Source: Cryobacterium sp. CG_9.6 (GTDB lineage Bacteria > Actinomycetota > Actinomycetes > Actinomycetales > Microbacteriaceae). Taken from it: 64,000 nt of DNA. Location: positions 2,356,001 through 2,420,000 of the forward strand of contig NZ_JARXUZ010000001.1 of assembly GCF_029893365.1 (NCBI RefSeq). Reading direction: 5' to 3'. The notes below the pieces were generated by a model. The model was not told the origin of the DNA and did not search any database. It saw nothing but the letters and a program-made list of their open reading frames with translations. The stretch's first letter is position 1; every line of letters starts with the position of its first letter. This document shows, one piece after another, positions 8,179 through 17,694 of this stretch. The translations under genes were made by a program, and so were the position numbers.

Positions 8179-9710
8179 GGGGCGTCCACCAGCGAGTCGT
8201 TCGGCAGTGAATCGTTCGCCAGCCGGGCGGGCAACACACAGTTCACGTCGGCGAGGGTCCGCACGAACTGCTCATCGTGGGTGACAGCAACGAGTGCGGT
8301 TCCATCGTCGAGCAGCTCGGCGAGGAGCAGCACGAGCTCCTGCCAGGTGCGGGAATCCTGCCCAAAAGTGGGCTCGTCCAACACGAGCAGGCGAGGCCGG
8401 GTGGCCAACACCGTTGCCACGGAGAGTCGCCGCTTTTCCCCGCCCGAGAGGGTGAACGGGTTCGCCTCAGCCAGGTGGTCCAGCCGCAGCCGTTGCAGAA
8501 GCTCATCCACGCGAGTGGTCTGTTCGGCCACGCTCAGGTGCAGCGCGCGCGGTCCGATGGCCAGATCATCGCGCACCGTGGCGGCTAAAAACTGGTGTTC
8601 GGGGTCTTGAAAGACGGTGCCAATCCGGGTGAGCAGCTGCGTGGAGCGCCAGCGCACGGGGTGCGAACCGACACCGTTAGCCAGAGCTGACCCGGCCGCA
8701 AGCGTTCCCCCGGCTGGCGCGAGGAGCCCGGCGAGGGTGAGCGCGAGGGTCGACTTGCCCGCACCGTTGGGACCGGTCACGGCGGTGGCAAGCCCCGAGC
8801 GGATGTCGAGGGTAATGTCCCGAGCCACGACCTCGGCCCGCCGACGCGCGAACGGCACCCGGCCCACCATCAGCTCCTCCGCGTGGAGCAGGAGGTCTCC
8901 CGTCTCCGCCGGGCGGGCCCGTCGAACCGGCAATTGCAGTGCCACGTTGGGTACCCAGACACCGGCCCGTGACAGGCGTTCCCCCTCGTTGGCCAGCACC
9001 TGCGCGGTGGGGCCGTCGGCCATCACCCCACCGGCGGGGTCCAGCACAATCACCCGGTCCACCCCGTCTTGCCACACCGCTACGCGATGCTCAATGACAA
9101 TGAGCGTTGCGCCGGAGCGGTCGAGTCCCCGCACCACCGCATCCCGAACCTCAACCACACCGGCCGGGTCGAGGTTGGCGGTGGGCTCATCGAGCAGTAG
9201 AAGCCCCGGCGACATGGCGAGAACCCCGGCGAGGGCCAAACGCTGCTTCTGACCCCCGCTCAGCGCAGACGTGGGGTGGTCCAGGGGCAGGTCCAGCCCC
9301 ACGGCCGCCAGGGCGGCCCGCACTCGCGGCCAGATCTCGGCACGGGGAACCGCAAGGTTCTCACAGCCAAACGCCACGTCATCGCCGATTCGTGCCAGAA
9401 CCACCTGGGAATCGGGGTCTTGCAGAACCAACCCAACCCGGCCACGGGCATCCGCAGCGCGTCGACCGTCGACCAGCAGGTCGCCTGCGGAGTCACCGTC
9501 CTCGTCATCACCGAGCACGCCGGCAAGCGCGTGCATCAGAGTGCTCTTTCCGGCCCCGCTGGGCCCGAGAAGGAGCACGCGCTCCCCCGGTGCAATATCG
9601 AGGTCGAGGGCCGACACGGCCGGTCGGGAACGGCCGGCGTGCCGCCAGCCCCAGCCGCGGGCCGTGATGCGGGCGGGGGTGACCCGGGTATCGGAGATGA
9701 TCGTGGTCAT
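8175..9710 (-). CDS. ECF transporter ATPase, two fused ABC domains (YkoD type)
   Basis: A 511-residue protein with two complete nucleotide-binding domains in tandem. Domain 1 has Walker A GPSGAGKST near residue 55, signature LSGGQKQRLALA and Walker B LLLLDEP. Domain 2 has Walker A GPNGAGKST near 315, signature LSGGEKRRLSVA and Walker B LLVLDEP. Canonical ECF systems use two separate ATPases; the fusion is characteristic of YkoD of the thiamine-precursor importers. It lies three bases after the YkoE-like gene and overlaps ecfT. Confidence 0.94.
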   Translation of the reverse strand: MTTIISDTRVTPARITARGWGWRHAGRSRPAVSALDLDIAPGERVLLLGPSGAGKSTLMHALAGVLGDDEDGDSAGDLLVDGRRAADARGRVGLVLQDPDSQVVLARIGDDVAFGCENLAVPRAEIWPRVRAALAAVGLDLPLDHPTSALSGGQKQRLALAGVLAMSPGLLLLDEPTANLDPAGVVEVRDAVVRGLDRSGATLIVIEHRVAVWQDGVDRVIVLDPAGGVMADGPTAQVLANEGERLSRAGVWVPNVALQLPVRRARPAETGDLLLHAEELMVGRVPFARRRAEVVARDITLDIRSGLATAVTGPNGAGKSTLALTLAGLLAPAGGTLAAGSALANGVGSHPVRWRSTQLLTRIGTVFQDPEHQFLAATVRDDLAIGPRALHLSVAEQTTRVDELLQRLRLDHLAEANPFTLSGGEKRRLSVATVLATRPRLLVLDEPTFGQDSRTWQELVLLLAELLDDGTALVAVTHDEQFVRTLADVNCVLPARLANDSLPNDSLVDAP

Positions 9711-9713
9711 CCC

Positions 9714-10364
9714 CTACAGCGCGGTCGGCGCCGCGCCCACGGTGCGGGTGACCTCGCGTCCGCTGGCAAACCGGCTGAGCGCACCCGTTCGGGCCAGTCC
9801 TCGCACCGCAAGCCAGGACAGCAGCCCGGCGAACACCGTGCCCGAGATGATGGCCGTCACGAAGTACACGGTCTTGAAGCCCATGTCGAGCGCCGCGTAG
9901 CTGATGGTGGTGTCCAAGAGCGCAACAGCCAGCCCGGCGCCGGCGCCGGCGAGGAGGGCGACTCCCAGCCGATAGTTGGCGTAGAAGAACAGGGCGAAGA
10001 CCAGCTCGGCGCCGAGGCCCTGCAGCACACCCCAGATCAGAGTGGCAAAGCCCCACTGGGTGCCGATGAGCATGGATACGACGGCGGCAATGACCTCGGT
10101 ATAGAGGGCCGCGCCGGGCTTACGAATGATAAGTCCGCCGAGCACTCCGGCGAAGAGCCAGCCGCCGGCCAGCAGACCGCCGAGACCCGGCGTGAAGGCC
10201 AGGAGGCTGCTCAACGGCGTCCAGGCCAGGCCCCAGGCCCAGAAGATGACGCCGCTCGCGACGCCGATGACACTGGCGACCACGATGTCCACGACGCGCC
10301 AGCGATAGGTGCGGGTCTTGGTCGCCGTCGGATGTGTTGCGAGGGGGGTAGAGGTTGTGTTCAT
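9714..10364 (-). CDS. ECF transporter substrate-binding subunit for thiamine precursor (YkoE type)
   Basis: A 216-residue integral membrane protein whose segments VVDIVVASVIGVASGVIFWAWG and GVLQGLGAELVFALF fit the YkoE family. That family recognises hydroxymethylpyrimidine or thiamine. Ligand assignment is supported by the TPP riboswitch directly upstream. It is first of the three-gene transporter operon (S, fused A, T), start ATG at 10364, about 50 bases after the aptamer. Confidence 0.9.
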   Translation of the reverse strand: MNTTSTPLATHPTATKTRTYRWRVVDIVVASVIGVASGVIFWAWGLAWTPLSSLLAFTPGLGGLLAGGWLFAGVLGGLIIRKPGAALYTEVIAAVVSMLIGTQWGFATLIWGVLQGLGAELVFALFFYANYRLGVALLAGAGAGLAVALLDTTISYAALDMGFKTVYFVTAIISGTVFAGLLSWLAVRGLARTGALSRFASGREVTRTVGAAPTAL

Positions 10365-10414
10365 TGTCGTGCCCTTTCCGAAGATGGATCATCGGAAGAT
10401 GACCCAGATGGGGC

Positions 10415-10511
10415 ACGGGTACGAGAAGTCTCCCTGCGCCGGCATGATCCGGATCAGGTTCGACGGTCGAAGCTGCTAGCTTCCTCTCAGCCCGGTTAAC
10501 CGGACTCCCGT
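10415..10511 (-). promoter_or_regulatory. TPP (thi-box) riboswitch
   Basis: Read on the minus strand, the element starts ACGGGAGTCC and contains the conserved CTGAGAGG. The pyrophosphate-binding arm reads GAACCTGATCCGGATCATGC, then GCGCAGGGA. It ends CCCGT, which closes P1 with ACGGG. All hallmarks of the TPP aptamer are present. The aptamer ends about 50 bases before the YkoE-like start, so control is probably at translation initiation; no obvious intrinsic terminator follows. Confidence 0.95.
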
Positions 10512-10563
10512 GTTCAGCATCAGTCTAGCTGCCCGCTTAGACTCACGGAATGGGTTTGGGTAC

Positions 10564-10746
10564 ATGAGCATGCTGGTTGTGGTCGTCGCCGCGACGATCA
10601 TGCTGGTGCTGTTGCGGGCGTCGCTTCGTCGCCGGCGCCGCATTGCCAGGGGTTTGCCCGTGCACGACACCTGGCACTGGCCGCTCTGGCTGCGCCGTCT
10701 GCTGCGGCCGCGCTGGCCCCGCTCGCGTCGACGGCGCAACCCGTAG
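10564..10746 (+). CDS. Possible small membrane protein
   Basis: A 60-residue ORF starting MSMLVVVVAATIMLVLL: one N-terminal membrane helix, then a very basic, Trp/Arg-rich tail (LRRRRRIARG, WPRSRRRRNP). Small basic membrane peptides of this form are common in actinobacteria, but no family is recognised and the ribosome site is weak. It is divergent from the riboswitch operon. Confidence 0.4.
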   Translation: MSMLVVVVAATIMLVLLRASLRRRRRIARGLPVHDTWHWPLWLRRLLRPRWPRSRRRRNP

Positions 10747-10811
10747 TTTCTGCTCTCGGTGACCTACTTCTTCAGGGCGCGGATGATGCGGATCAGCACA
10801 CGGCCCGTCAC

Positions 10812-11084
10812 CTAGATGAAGGGGATGCCGACGGCCAGCAGTGAAATGACGTTCGGTTCAAACCGCACGGTGCCCGCCGACTTCACGTAGGCGCCGATCG
10901 GTATCGCAGCGCCACCTCCGCCGCCGCCCGAACCCTGGTCGCCGGAGTCTCCGCCGCCGAAACCGTAGTTCACGATCGCCACGGGCACCAGCGTGACCCC
11001 GTCGATCTGAATCGGATCACCGTAGGCGGACTTCACGCCGGCTGAACGGGACATTTCTGCGAGCTTTTCCGGAAGGCTAGTCAT
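10812..11084 (-). CDS. GerW/YtfJ-family protein
   Basis: A 90-residue protein with the family core GVKSAYGDPIQIDGVTLVPV. A Gly-rich flexible loop (FGGGDSGDQGSGGGGGG) and a hydrophobic C-terminus follow. GerW/YtfJ proteins are named from Bacillus spore germination but occur widely in non-sporulating actinobacteria, where their role is unknown. The start ATG at 11084 has a -10 hexamer six bases upstream and no ribosome site. It is downstream of dinB in the same direction. Confidence 0.85.
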   Translation of the reverse strand: MTSLPEKLAEMSRSAGVKSAYGDPIQIDGVTLVPVAIVNYGFGGGDSGDQGSGGGGGGAAIPIGAYVKSAGTVRFEPNVISLLAVGIPFI

Positions 11085-11090
11085 GACAAC

Positions 11091-11096
11091 AGGCTA
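11091..11096 (-). promoter_or_regulatory. -10 element, leaderless start of the GerW-like gene
   Basis: TAGCCT on the minus strand, six bases before the ATG at 11084. It overlaps the stop codon of dinB, so the downstream gene may be transcribed independently. Confidence 0.4.
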
Positions 11097-12362
11097 CCCC
11101 GGGTTGGGCTCGGCTCCCGGCGCGGTGTGAGAAGTGGGCGCGGTGCGTGAGGTGGGCGCAATGTGCGAGGCGGGGCGAACGGCTCCACGGCCGAACTTCG
11201 CCGTCACGGTGTCGACAGCGCGCTCGGCCTCGCGCCAGTCTTCGTCGGGATCCCACAGGGCCAGGCCCGCGCTGTCCTCCGGTGAGAGCTGTTCCATGCG
11301 CACGCCAATCAGGCGCACCCGAATTCCCGGTGCCGCGAGCAGCTCAAAAGCCGCACTCACCTCCTCGTAGATGCGGCGACCTACGTTGCTCGGATCCGCC
11401 AGAGTGCGGGAGCGCGTCACGGTGGTGAAGTCCGGGTAGCGCAGTTTCAGCACCACGCGCCTCCCCACCAGGCCCCCTCGTCGCAGACGCACGGCGACCG
11501 CATCGGAGAGCCGCAGCAGCTCGCTGCGCAGCGCCGCGGCATCCGTCATGTCGTACTCGAATGTAGTCTCGTGTCCCACGCTCTTCTCCTCGCGTACCAG
11601 CGTGACACCACGGCCATCCCTCCCCCATGACAGCTCGTGCAGCTTGTGTCCGGAGGCCTCCCCCACGGCCCGCTGCAGCGCGGGCAGGGGCAGGCGGGCA
11701 ATATCGCCGATGGTACGGAGCCCCAGCCGAACGAGGGCTTCCTCGGTTGTGGCCCCCACGCCCCACATGAATTTCACCGGAAGCGGATGCAGAAAGTTGA
11801 GCGTCTGCTCAGCCGGCACAACGAGCAGACCGTTGGGTTTGGCCAGCCCGGAGGCGAGCTTGGCGATAAATTTTGTGGATGCCGCGCCCACCGAACAGAC
11901 CAGGCCGGTCTCGGCGAAGACGCGGGCACGTATCAGCTCCGCAATCACAGCGGGAGAACCGTGCAGGCGGCGCGCGCCGGCCACGTCCAGAAATGCCTCG
12001 TCGATGCCGAGGCGTTCCACGAGCGGTGTCACGTCGTCGAAGATGCTCATGACCCGTTCGGAGTAGTGCTGGTACGCGGCCATGTGCGGCTCGAGCACCA
12101 CGGCCTGCGGGCATTTGCGCAGCGCCAGCAGCATGGGCATCGCGGAGTTCACGCCGAACCGCCGCGCAATGTAGTTTGCCGCCGTCACGACGGAACGACC
12201 ACCGCGGTGTCCCACGATCACCGGTTGGTGGGCAAACTCCGGGTGGTCAAGTAGCTCCACGGAAACAAAGAAAGCGTCGAGGTCAACATGCAAAATCGTG
12301 GCCGTGGAATCGTCGACGTCAGCGGTCGAGACCTGCCGTTCACTGCCGTCCTGCTTGCCCAT
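11094..12362 (-). CDS. dinB: DNA polymerase IV (Y-family translesion polymerase)
   Basis: A 422-residue Y-family polymerase. Palm motifs are HVDLDAFFVSVE (catalytic Asp) and GIDEAFLDVAG (Asp-Glu), with SVGAASTKFIAKLASGLAKP from the palm/fingers and a thumb HhH around LPALQRAVGEASGHKL. The little-finger domain runs to about residue 350. A low-complexity His/Thr/Pro tail (TSRTAPTSHTAPG) ends the protein. It bypasses DNA lesions. A -10 hexamer six bases upstream of the ATG overlaps the end of the dihydrofolate reductase gene. Confidence 0.95.
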   Translation of the reverse strand: MGKQDGSERQVSTADVDDSTATILHVDLDAFFVSVELLDHPEFAHQPVIVGHRGGRSVVTAANYIARRFGVNSAMPMLLALRKCPQAVVLEPHMAAYQHYSERVMSIFDDVTPLVERLGIDEAFLDVAGARRLHGSPAVIAELIRARVFAETGLVCSVGAASTKFIAKLASGLAKPNGLLVVPAEQTLNFLHPLPVKFMWGVGATTEEALVRLGLRTIGDIARLPLPALQRAVGEASGHKLHELSWGRDGRGVTLVREEKSVGHETTFEYDMTDAAALRSELLRLSDAVAVRLRRGGLVGRRVVLKLRYPDFTTVTRSRTLADPSNVGRRIYEEVSAAFELLAAPGIRVRLIGVRMEQLSPEDSAGLALWDPDEDWREAERAVDTVTAKFGRGAVRPASHIAPTSRTAPTSHTAPGAEPNPG

Positions 12363-12368
12363 GCAGAA

Positions 12369-12374
12369 ACTCTA
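12369..12374 (-). promoter_or_regulatory. -10 element, leaderless start of dinB
   Basis: TAGAGT on the minus strand lies exactly six bases before the dinB ATG (12362). It includes the TAG stop codon of the upstream dihydrofolate reductase gene. Confidence 0.4.
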
Positions 12375-12899
12375 ACTCTCGGTCGATGCCCGGGTGTAAC
12401 GCACAAAGCGATATTCGAGTCCGGTGCTCGACGTGTGCCATCCCGTGGCCGGATCTGCGCTCTCGGTGCTCCACATCGAGTCGAGTGGCGGCGCCTCGGT
12501 GTCTCCGGCAATGTCCGCATTGATCTCGGTCACCTCGAGCCGGGTGACCTGCGGTAGAACCAGGTTGAACACCTCGCGCCCACCAATTACCCAGAGCGTG
12601 TGGCCCGAGGCTAACTCCAGCGCCGCCTGCGCCGAGTGAGCAACGGATGCCCCCTCCGCGCGCCACCCGGCTGTGCGCGTGAGCACGATGTTGAGTCTGT
12701 CGGGCAGGGGACGAAATCGTGCCGGTAGAGAGTCCCAGGTTCGGCGTCCCATCAGAACAGCCCCGCCGCGCGTGAGAGCGGCAAAGTGCGCCAGGTCTTC
12801 GGGGAGGTGCCACGGCAACACCCCATCGCGCCCGATGATGCCGTTGCGGCTCTGTGCCCACACGAGCGTCAGCACGCCGTCACCACAGCGTCTCCGCAT
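12372..12899 (-). CDS. folA: Dihydrofolate reductase
   Basis: A 175-residue reductase. Motifs are WAQSRNGIIGRDGVLPWHLPEDLAHF (Trp-Asp/Glu region; the acidic residue protonates the pterin), MGRRTWDSLP, and VIGGREVFNLVL (NADPH site). It makes tetrahydrofolate from dihydrofolate. The ATG at 12899 gives an extra MRRRCGDG; a GTG at 12875 (VLTLVWAQS) would match family starts better. Thymidylate synthase, its usual neighbour, is absent here. Confidence 0.93.
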   Translation of the reverse strand: MRRRCGDGVLTLVWAQSRNGIIGRDGVLPWHLPEDLAHFAALTRGGAVLMGRRTWDSLPARFRPLPDRLNIVLTRTAGWRAEGASVAHSAQAALELASGHTLWVIGGREVFNLVLPQVTRLEVTEINADIAGDTEAPPLDSMWSTESADPATGWHTSSTGLEYRFVRYTRASTES

Positions 12900-12911
12900 C
12901 GGGGTGCATCG

Positions 12912-14006
12912 TTAGCCAACCGTGGTGCCGAAGGCCAAACCCAGCGCATACGTCACACCGGCCGCCGCGAGGCCGATGACCAGCTGACGCAGGGCACGGC
13001 GCAGGGGCGGTCCGCCCGACAGCAACCCCACGACGGCGCCCGTTCCGAGCAGGGCAATACCCACGAGCACGGTGGCCAGAACAATAGCCGACAGCCCGCT
13101 CATACCGAAGAGGTACGGCAGCACCGGGAGCAGCGCTCCGGAGGCAAAGAAACAGAAGCTGGACGACGCGGCACCCCAGCCGGTTCCCACTGCCTCGTGC
13201 TCATCGACGGTGGGCATCACCGCGCGCGTATCGATGGCTTCGAAGGGATTCGTTGCCACGTCGGCGGTGCGCAGCACCTGGCGCGCGTGCAACTCGGCCT
13301 TCTCGGGAGACATCCCCCTGGCCCGGTACACCAGGGTCAGTTCATTGGCCGCGGCGTCGAGGTGGGTGAGCACAGTTTTAGACGTGAGCGCCGGACTTGA
13401 TGCTTCGAGCAGCTCACGCTGGGAACGCACCGACACGTACTCGCCCGCGCCCATTGACAGGGCGCCGGCGAGCAGCCCGGCCAGCCCGGTAAAGAGAATC
13501 GTCGCGGCCGGCACTCCCGTGGCGCCAATGCCGAGAACCAGAGCGAGGTTGCTCACCAGTCCGTCGTTAATGCCGAAGACTGCGGCGCGGAAGCTGCCGG
13601 ACAGACGCTTGCGGCCGCGCGCGGCCAGTGCGCGCACAACCTCCTCGTGAATGCGCTCATCCGCGGCCATGGCACTGGTGGCATCGTGGTCGGTGTCATA
13701 CGGGGAACGTGATTCAGCCCGCTGCGCGAGTGCCAGCACGAAGACCGACCCGAACCGTCGGGCGAGGAAGCCCAACAGTCGTGTGCGCAGGGCACCGCGT
13801 TTGGTGGCTCCAACCTGGTCCCCCAGCAGCCCACGCCAATGCTCTTCGTGCCGGCCCTCTGCCTCGGCGAGGCTCAGCAGGATGGCACGCTCCTCGCCGC
13901 TTCGGCGTGCGGCAAGATCCCGGTAGACCGCAGCTTCGGCCAGCTCGTCGGCCAGATACTGACGCCAACGACGGATGTCTGCCGGTTTCGGTGCGGTACC
14001 ACTCAT
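12912..14006 (-). CDS. VIT1/CCC1-family metal transporter with N-terminal ferritin-like domain
   Basis: A 364-residue fusion. Residues 1-150 form a ferritin-like helical domain with repeated Glu/His positions (DELAEAAVYRDLA; LAEAEGRHEEHW). The C-terminal half is a VIT1 membrane domain (FGINDGLVSNLALVLGIG; SMGAGEYVSVRSQRELLE; three more helices at the end). Such proteins move Fe2+ or Mn2+ across the membrane, and the ferritin-like part probably binds the metal on the cytoplasmic side. Its start overlaps the stop of the preceding 96-residue ORF by ATGA. Confidence 0.88.
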   Translation of the reverse strand: MSGTAPKPADIRRWRQYLADELAEAAVYRDLAARRSGEERAILLSLAEAEGRHEEHWRGLLGDQVGATKRGALRTRLLGFLARRFGSVFVLALAQRAESRSPYDTDHDATSAMAADERIHEEVVRALAARGRKRLSGSFRAAVFGINDGLVSNLALVLGIGATGVPAATILFTGLAGLLAGALSMGAGEYVSVRSQRELLEASSPALTSKTVLTHLDAAANELTLVYRARGMSPEKAELHARQVLRTADVATNPFEAIDTRAVMPTVDEHEAVGTGWGAASSSFCFFASGALLPVLPYLFGMSGLSAIVLATVLVGIALLGTGAVVGLLSGGPPLRRALRQLVIGLAAAGVTYALGLAFGTTVG

Positions 14007-14293
14007 GCTTCGGGTGCCGCTTCCAGATGGCTCTCCGGGACCTTGGCCGACGCGTGTGGTCCGGAACCGTCGAGTCCAGCGAACGGTTCGTCGAACTGTA
14101 CCTCCCAGACCGCTTCGCGCACGGTTGTCGGCACATAGAACGACGACCCGGTCAGCTCCCCCGGTGCCACGATCACGCCAATCGGGTCATCGATGAGGGA
14201 GTACGGAAAGCGGGCGCGATCCAGCCGCACAATGACCTGCACTCCCACTCCGAAGACGCTGCTCTTGGCTGCTGAATCGCGCTTTTTCCACAT
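14003..14293 (-). CDS. Hypothetical 96-residue protein coupled to the VIT1 gene
   Basis: It starts MWKKRDSAAKSSVFGVGVQV at an ATG preceded by a GTAGGA ribosome site, 20 bp after the gatB stop. The sequence is beta-rich (VIVRLDRARFPYSLIDDPIGVIVAPG) and ends in an acidic/Ala tail. No family is recognised. The four-base overlap with the metal-transporter gene suggests co-translation, so a role in metal handling is possible but unproven. Longer upstream frames to 14380 would overlap gatB. Confidence 0.6.
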   Translation of the reverse strand: MWKKRDSAAKSSVFGVGVQVIVRLDRARFPYSLIDDPIGVIVAPGELTGSSFYVPTTVREAVWEVQFDEPFAGLDGSGPHASAKVPESHLEAAPEA

Positions 14294-14312
14294 GGTGTGT
14301 CCTACTGCCCCG

Positions 14313-15821
14313 TTACGCTTCCACCGTCGTGGCGCGCTCGAGCACCAGCTCGCGCACTCGAGCCGCATCGGCCTGACCACGCATCATTTTCATGACGGCG
14401 CCAATCACGGCCCCGGCAGCCTGAACCTTGCCATCGCGAATCTTCGCGAGCACGTCCGGCTGGCTCAGCAGCGCCGAGTCAATGGCCGCAATGAGCGCAC
14501 CATCATCGGAGACAACGGCCAGTCCGCGGGAAGCCACGACCTCTTCGGGCGTACCTTCCCCGGCAATCATGCCTTCAAGAACCTGGCGGGCGAGACGATC
14601 GGTAAGCGTTCCCGCCTCAACGAGAGCGATCAGCGCCGCCAGGGACGCGGGCTGCACGAGCGATTCGGCGGCTACACCGGCAACGTTTGCGAGTCGCGCC
14701 ACCTCACCGGTCCACCACTTGCGGGCGGCCTGAGCGGATGCGCCGGCGGCCACGGTCGACTCGACGGCGTCGAGCAGGTCGGAGTTGACGACATCCTGAA
14801 ATTCGAGGTTCGCAAAGCCCCAGTCGGCCTGCAAACGCTTGCGTCGGGCTGCGGGGGGCTCGGGCAGCGTCAGTCGCAGCTCTTCGACCCATTCCCGGGA
14901 CGGTGCCATCGGCACCAGATCTGGTTCCGGAAAGTAGCGGTAGTCGTCGGCGTCACTCTTGGGGCGACCGGCCGAGGTGACACCGGTGTCTTCGTGCCAG
15001 TGGCGGGTCTCCTGCGTGATGCTTCCACCGCCGTTCAGCACGGCGGCATGGCGCTGAATTTCGTAGCGCACCGCGCGCTCGACTGAACGCAGGGAGTTCA
15101 CGTTCTTGGTCTCCGTGCGGGTGCCGAGTATTCCGGAGCCGCGCAGGCGCAGGGACACGTTCGCGTCACAGCGCACGTTGCCCTCCTCCATGCGTGCGTT
15201 GGACACGCCGAGGGCCTTGACGATCTCGCGAATGGCGGCAACGTAGGTCTTGCCGATCTCGGGGGCGTCGTGTTCGGCACCCTCGATCATCTGCGTCACG
15301 ATCTCCACCAGGGGTACGCCACCGCGGTTGTAGTCCACGAGGGAATAGTCGGCGCCCTGAATGCGACCGGTCGAGCCACCCACGTGGGTGAGCTTTCCGG
15401 CGTCATCCTCCATGTGAGCGCGCTCGATCTGCACCGTGACCTGGCGACCGCTTTCGAGCTCAATCGTGATTGCACCGTCGTGGCAGATCGGGTCGTCATA
15501 CTGGCTGGTCTGAAAGTTCTTTGCGGTGTCGGGGTAGAAATAGTTCTTGCGGGCAAACCGCGAGTGCTCGGCAATCTCGCAACCCAGGGCAAGACCCAGG
15601 CGGATGCTGGACTCGATCGCCTTCTGGTTCACCTGCGGCAAGCCGCCCGGCAGGCCGAGGCAGGTGGGGCAGGTGTTCGTGTTGGCGCCCGAGCCGAATT
15701 CGTTGGCGCAGCCGCAGAACATCTTGGTCTTGGTGTTGAGCTCCACGTGTACTTCGAAGCCGAGTACCGGCTCGTACAGTTCGAGGGCCTTGTCGTAGTC
15801 CATCAGTTCGGCTTTCGCCAT
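14313..15821 (-). CDS. gatB: Aspartyl/glutamyl-tRNA(Asn/Gln) amidotransferase subunit B
   Basis: A 502-residue GatB. It opens [30 protein letters not shown] and has the paired cysteines CGC and CPTC of the zinc site ([18 protein letters not shown]) and the kinase-like core GVPLVEIVT. The C-terminal YqeY-like helical domain binds tRNA. It activates misacylated Glu-tRNA(Gln) or Asp-tRNA(Asn) before amide transfer. The gene starts one base into the gatA stop, giving a gatC-gatA-gatB operon. Confidence 0.97.
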   Translation of the reverse strand: MAKAELMDYDKALELYEPVLGFEVHVELNTKTKMFCGCANEFGSGANTNTCPTCLGLPGGLPQVNQKAIESSIRLGLALGCEIAEHSRFARKNYFYPDTAKNFQTSQYDDPICHDGAITIELESGRQVTVQIERAHMEDDAGKLTHVGGSTGRIQGADYSLVDYNRGGVPLVEIVTQMIEGAEHDAPEIGKTYVAAIREIVKALGVSNARMEEGNVRCDANVSLRLRGSGILGTRTETKNVNSLRSVERAVRYEIQRHAAVLNGGGSITQETRHWHEDTGVTSAGRPKSDADDYRYFPEPDLVPMAPSREWVEELRLTLPEPPAARRKRLQADWGFANLEFQDVVNSDLLDAVESTVAAGASAQAARKWWTGEVARLANVAGVAAESLVQPASLAALIALVEAGTLTDRLARQVLEGMIAGEGTPEEVVASRGLAVVSDDGALIAAIDSALLSQPDVLAKIRDGKVQAAGAVIGAVMKMMRGQADAARVRELVLERATTVEA

Positions 15822-17359
15822 TAGAGAGCTCCCTTGGTGCTGGTGGCGAGAGTGAGCGCCGGTGCCTGATCGAGCATGGTGTGACCCCAGCGGGCTTCGA
15901 GCAGCTGTTCGATGGCTGCTCCCACCGTGTAGAGGCGAGCATCCGCCTTGGCGGGAGCCATGATCTGCAGGCCAACGGGCAAACCGTCTTCCGGTGCGAG
16001 ACCGATGGGCAGGCTCATGCCGGGCACGCCCGCGAGGTTCGCCGGGATGGTGGTGATGTCGTTGAGGTACATGGCCATGGGGTCTTCGAGCTTCTCGCCA
16101 AATTTGAACGCCGTGGTGGGAGCGCTCGGGGACACGAGCACGTCAACCTGGGCGAAGGCAGCGTCAAAGTCACGCTGAATCAGGGTGCGCACCTTCTGGG
16201 CACTCCCGTAGTAAGCGTCGTAGTAGCCGGTGCTGAGCGCGTAGGTGCCGAGAATGATGCGGCGCTTGACCTCGGGGCCGAAGCCGGCCTCACGCGTGGC
16301 GGCCATGACCTTTTCGCTGGTGAGCGATCCCTCGTTCGGGTTCACGCGGATGCCGAAACGCACGGAGTCAAACCGTGCCAGGTTGCTCGACGCCTCGGCC
16401 GGCAGAATCAGATAGTAGGCGGCGACGGCGTACTCGAAGTTCGGAGCAGACACCTCCACGATCTCGGCGCCGGCTGCGGCCAGCAGCGCGAGCGTCTCGG
16501 TGAAGCGTTGCGTGACGCCGGCCTGGAAACCGGAGCCGGACAGCTGCGTGATCACTCCGACGCGGAGTCCTTTGAGGGCACCGTCGGCGAGTCCCGCGCG
16601 GGCGGCATCCGCCATCGAAGGCCACGCATCGGTGAGTGATGTGGAGTCGAGCGGGTCGTGCCCGCCGATCACATCGTGCAGCAGTGCCGCGTCGTAGACG
16701 GTGCGTGAGACCGGGCCAACCTGGTCCAGGGAGGAGGCAAGCGCAATGGCACCGTAACGGGACACTCCACCGTAGGTGGGCTTGACGCCCACCGACCCGG
16801 TGACGGCTGCAGGCTGACGAATCGACCCACCGGTGTCGCTTCCGAGAGCGAGCGGCGCTTCGAACGCGCTCACCGCAGCGGCAGAGCCACCGCCGGATCC
16901 ACCGGGAATGCGATCGCGGTCCCACGGGTTGCGCGTGGGACCATACGCGGAGTGCTCGGTGGAGGAACCCATGGCGAATTCATCCATGTTGGTCTTACCG
17001 AGCGGCACGAGGCCGGCGGCGCGCAGACGCGCCACGACGGTGGCATCGTAGGGCGGAACCCAGCCCTCGAGAATTCTGGACCCGGCCGTTGTGGGCATGT
17101 CGTGGGTGGCGAGCACGTCCTTGATGGCAATGGGCACCCCGGCTAGCGGGCCCAGCTCCTCGCCCGCTGCACGCTGTGCATCAATGCGGGCAGCGGTGGC
17201 AAGTGCCGCCGGCCCGGACACGTGCAGGAAGGCGTGCAGGTCGGTGTCCACCTCGCTGATCCGGTCAAGGTGTGCCTGGGTGGCTTCGACGGCGCTGACG
17301 GAACCGTCAGTGAGCAGTGTGCTGAGGTCAGCGGCCGAGAGCCTGATGAGATCTGTCAC
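15821..17359 (-). CDS. gatA: Aspartyl/glutamyl-tRNA(Asn/Gln) amidotransferase subunit A
   Basis: A 512-residue amidase-signature enzyme. The catalytic Lys is in VPIAIKDV (near 80). The Gly/Ser-rich signature around [12 protein letters not shown] through [11 protein letters not shown] carries the cis-Ser and nucleophile Ser. It releases ammonia from glutamine for the GatB reaction. The start is two bases after the gatC stop. Confidence 0.97.
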   Translation of the reverse strand: MTDLIRLSAADLSTLLTDGSVSAVEATQAHLDRISEVDTDLHAFLHVSGPAALATAARIDAQRAAGEELGPLAGVPIAIKDVLATHDMPTTAGSRILEGWVPPYDATVVARLRAAGLVPLGKTNMDEFAMGSSTEHSAYGPTRNPWDRDRIPGGSGGGSAAAVSAFEAPLALGSDTGGSIRQPAAVTGSVGVKPTYGGVSRYGAIALASSLDQVGPVSRTVYDAALLHDVIGGHDPLDSTSLTDAWPSMADAARAGLADGALKGLRVGVITQLSGSGFQAGVTQRFTETLALLAAAGAEIVEVSAPNFEYAVAAYYLILPAEASSNLARFDSVRFGIRVNPNEGSLTSEKVMAATREAGFGPEVKRRIILGTYALSTGYYDAYYGSAQKVRTLIQRDFDAAFAQVDVLVSPSAPTTAFKFGEKLEDPMAMYLNDITTIPANLAGVPGMSLPIGLAPEDGLPVGLQIMAPAKADARLYTVGAAIEQLLEARWGHTMLDQAPALTLATSTKGAL

Positions 17360-17361
17360 GT

Positions 17362-17658
17362 TTACTCTCCGTCCAAAATTGCGGGCACGCGGAATTTGTC
17401 GCCGGCACGGTCGGGGGCGCCGGACAGCGCCTGCTCAACCGTGAGCGAGGGAACGACAACGTCTGCGCGAAAGACGTTAGTCAGTGGCAGGGGGTGGCTC
17501 GTGGCGGGGATATCAGCCGTAGCAACCTGTGACACCTTGGCAACCGAGTCAACGATCTGGCCCAGGTCATGGGTGAGACTCGTGATCTCCTCGGGGCTGA
17601 GGTCGATCCGGGCAAGGCTTGCCAAGTGGGCAACCTGCTCGGCCGTGATTTCAGACAT
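17362..17658 (-). CDS. gatC: Aspartyl/glutamyl-tRNA(Asn/Gln) amidotransferase subunit C
   Basis: A 98-residue GatC, starting [20 protein letters not shown], the usual length. It wraps around the GatA-GatB interface and stabilises the complex. It is the first gene of the operon, with a ribosome site (GGAG) just before the ATG at 17658. Confidence 0.95.
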   Translation of the reverse strand: MSEITAEQVAHLASLARIDLSPEEITSLTHDLGQIVDSVAKVSQVATADIPATSHPLPLTNVFRADVVVPSLTVEQALSGAPDRAGDKFRVPAILDGE

Positions 17659-17694
17659 GGAACTCCGATTTTTTATAGACGTGGATGTCTAATT

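Noticed and set aside
10812..11084. Evidence for endospore formation from the GerW-like gene
   Set aside because: GerW/YtfJ homologues are widespread in non-sporulating actinobacteria; nothing else in the window suggests sporulation.
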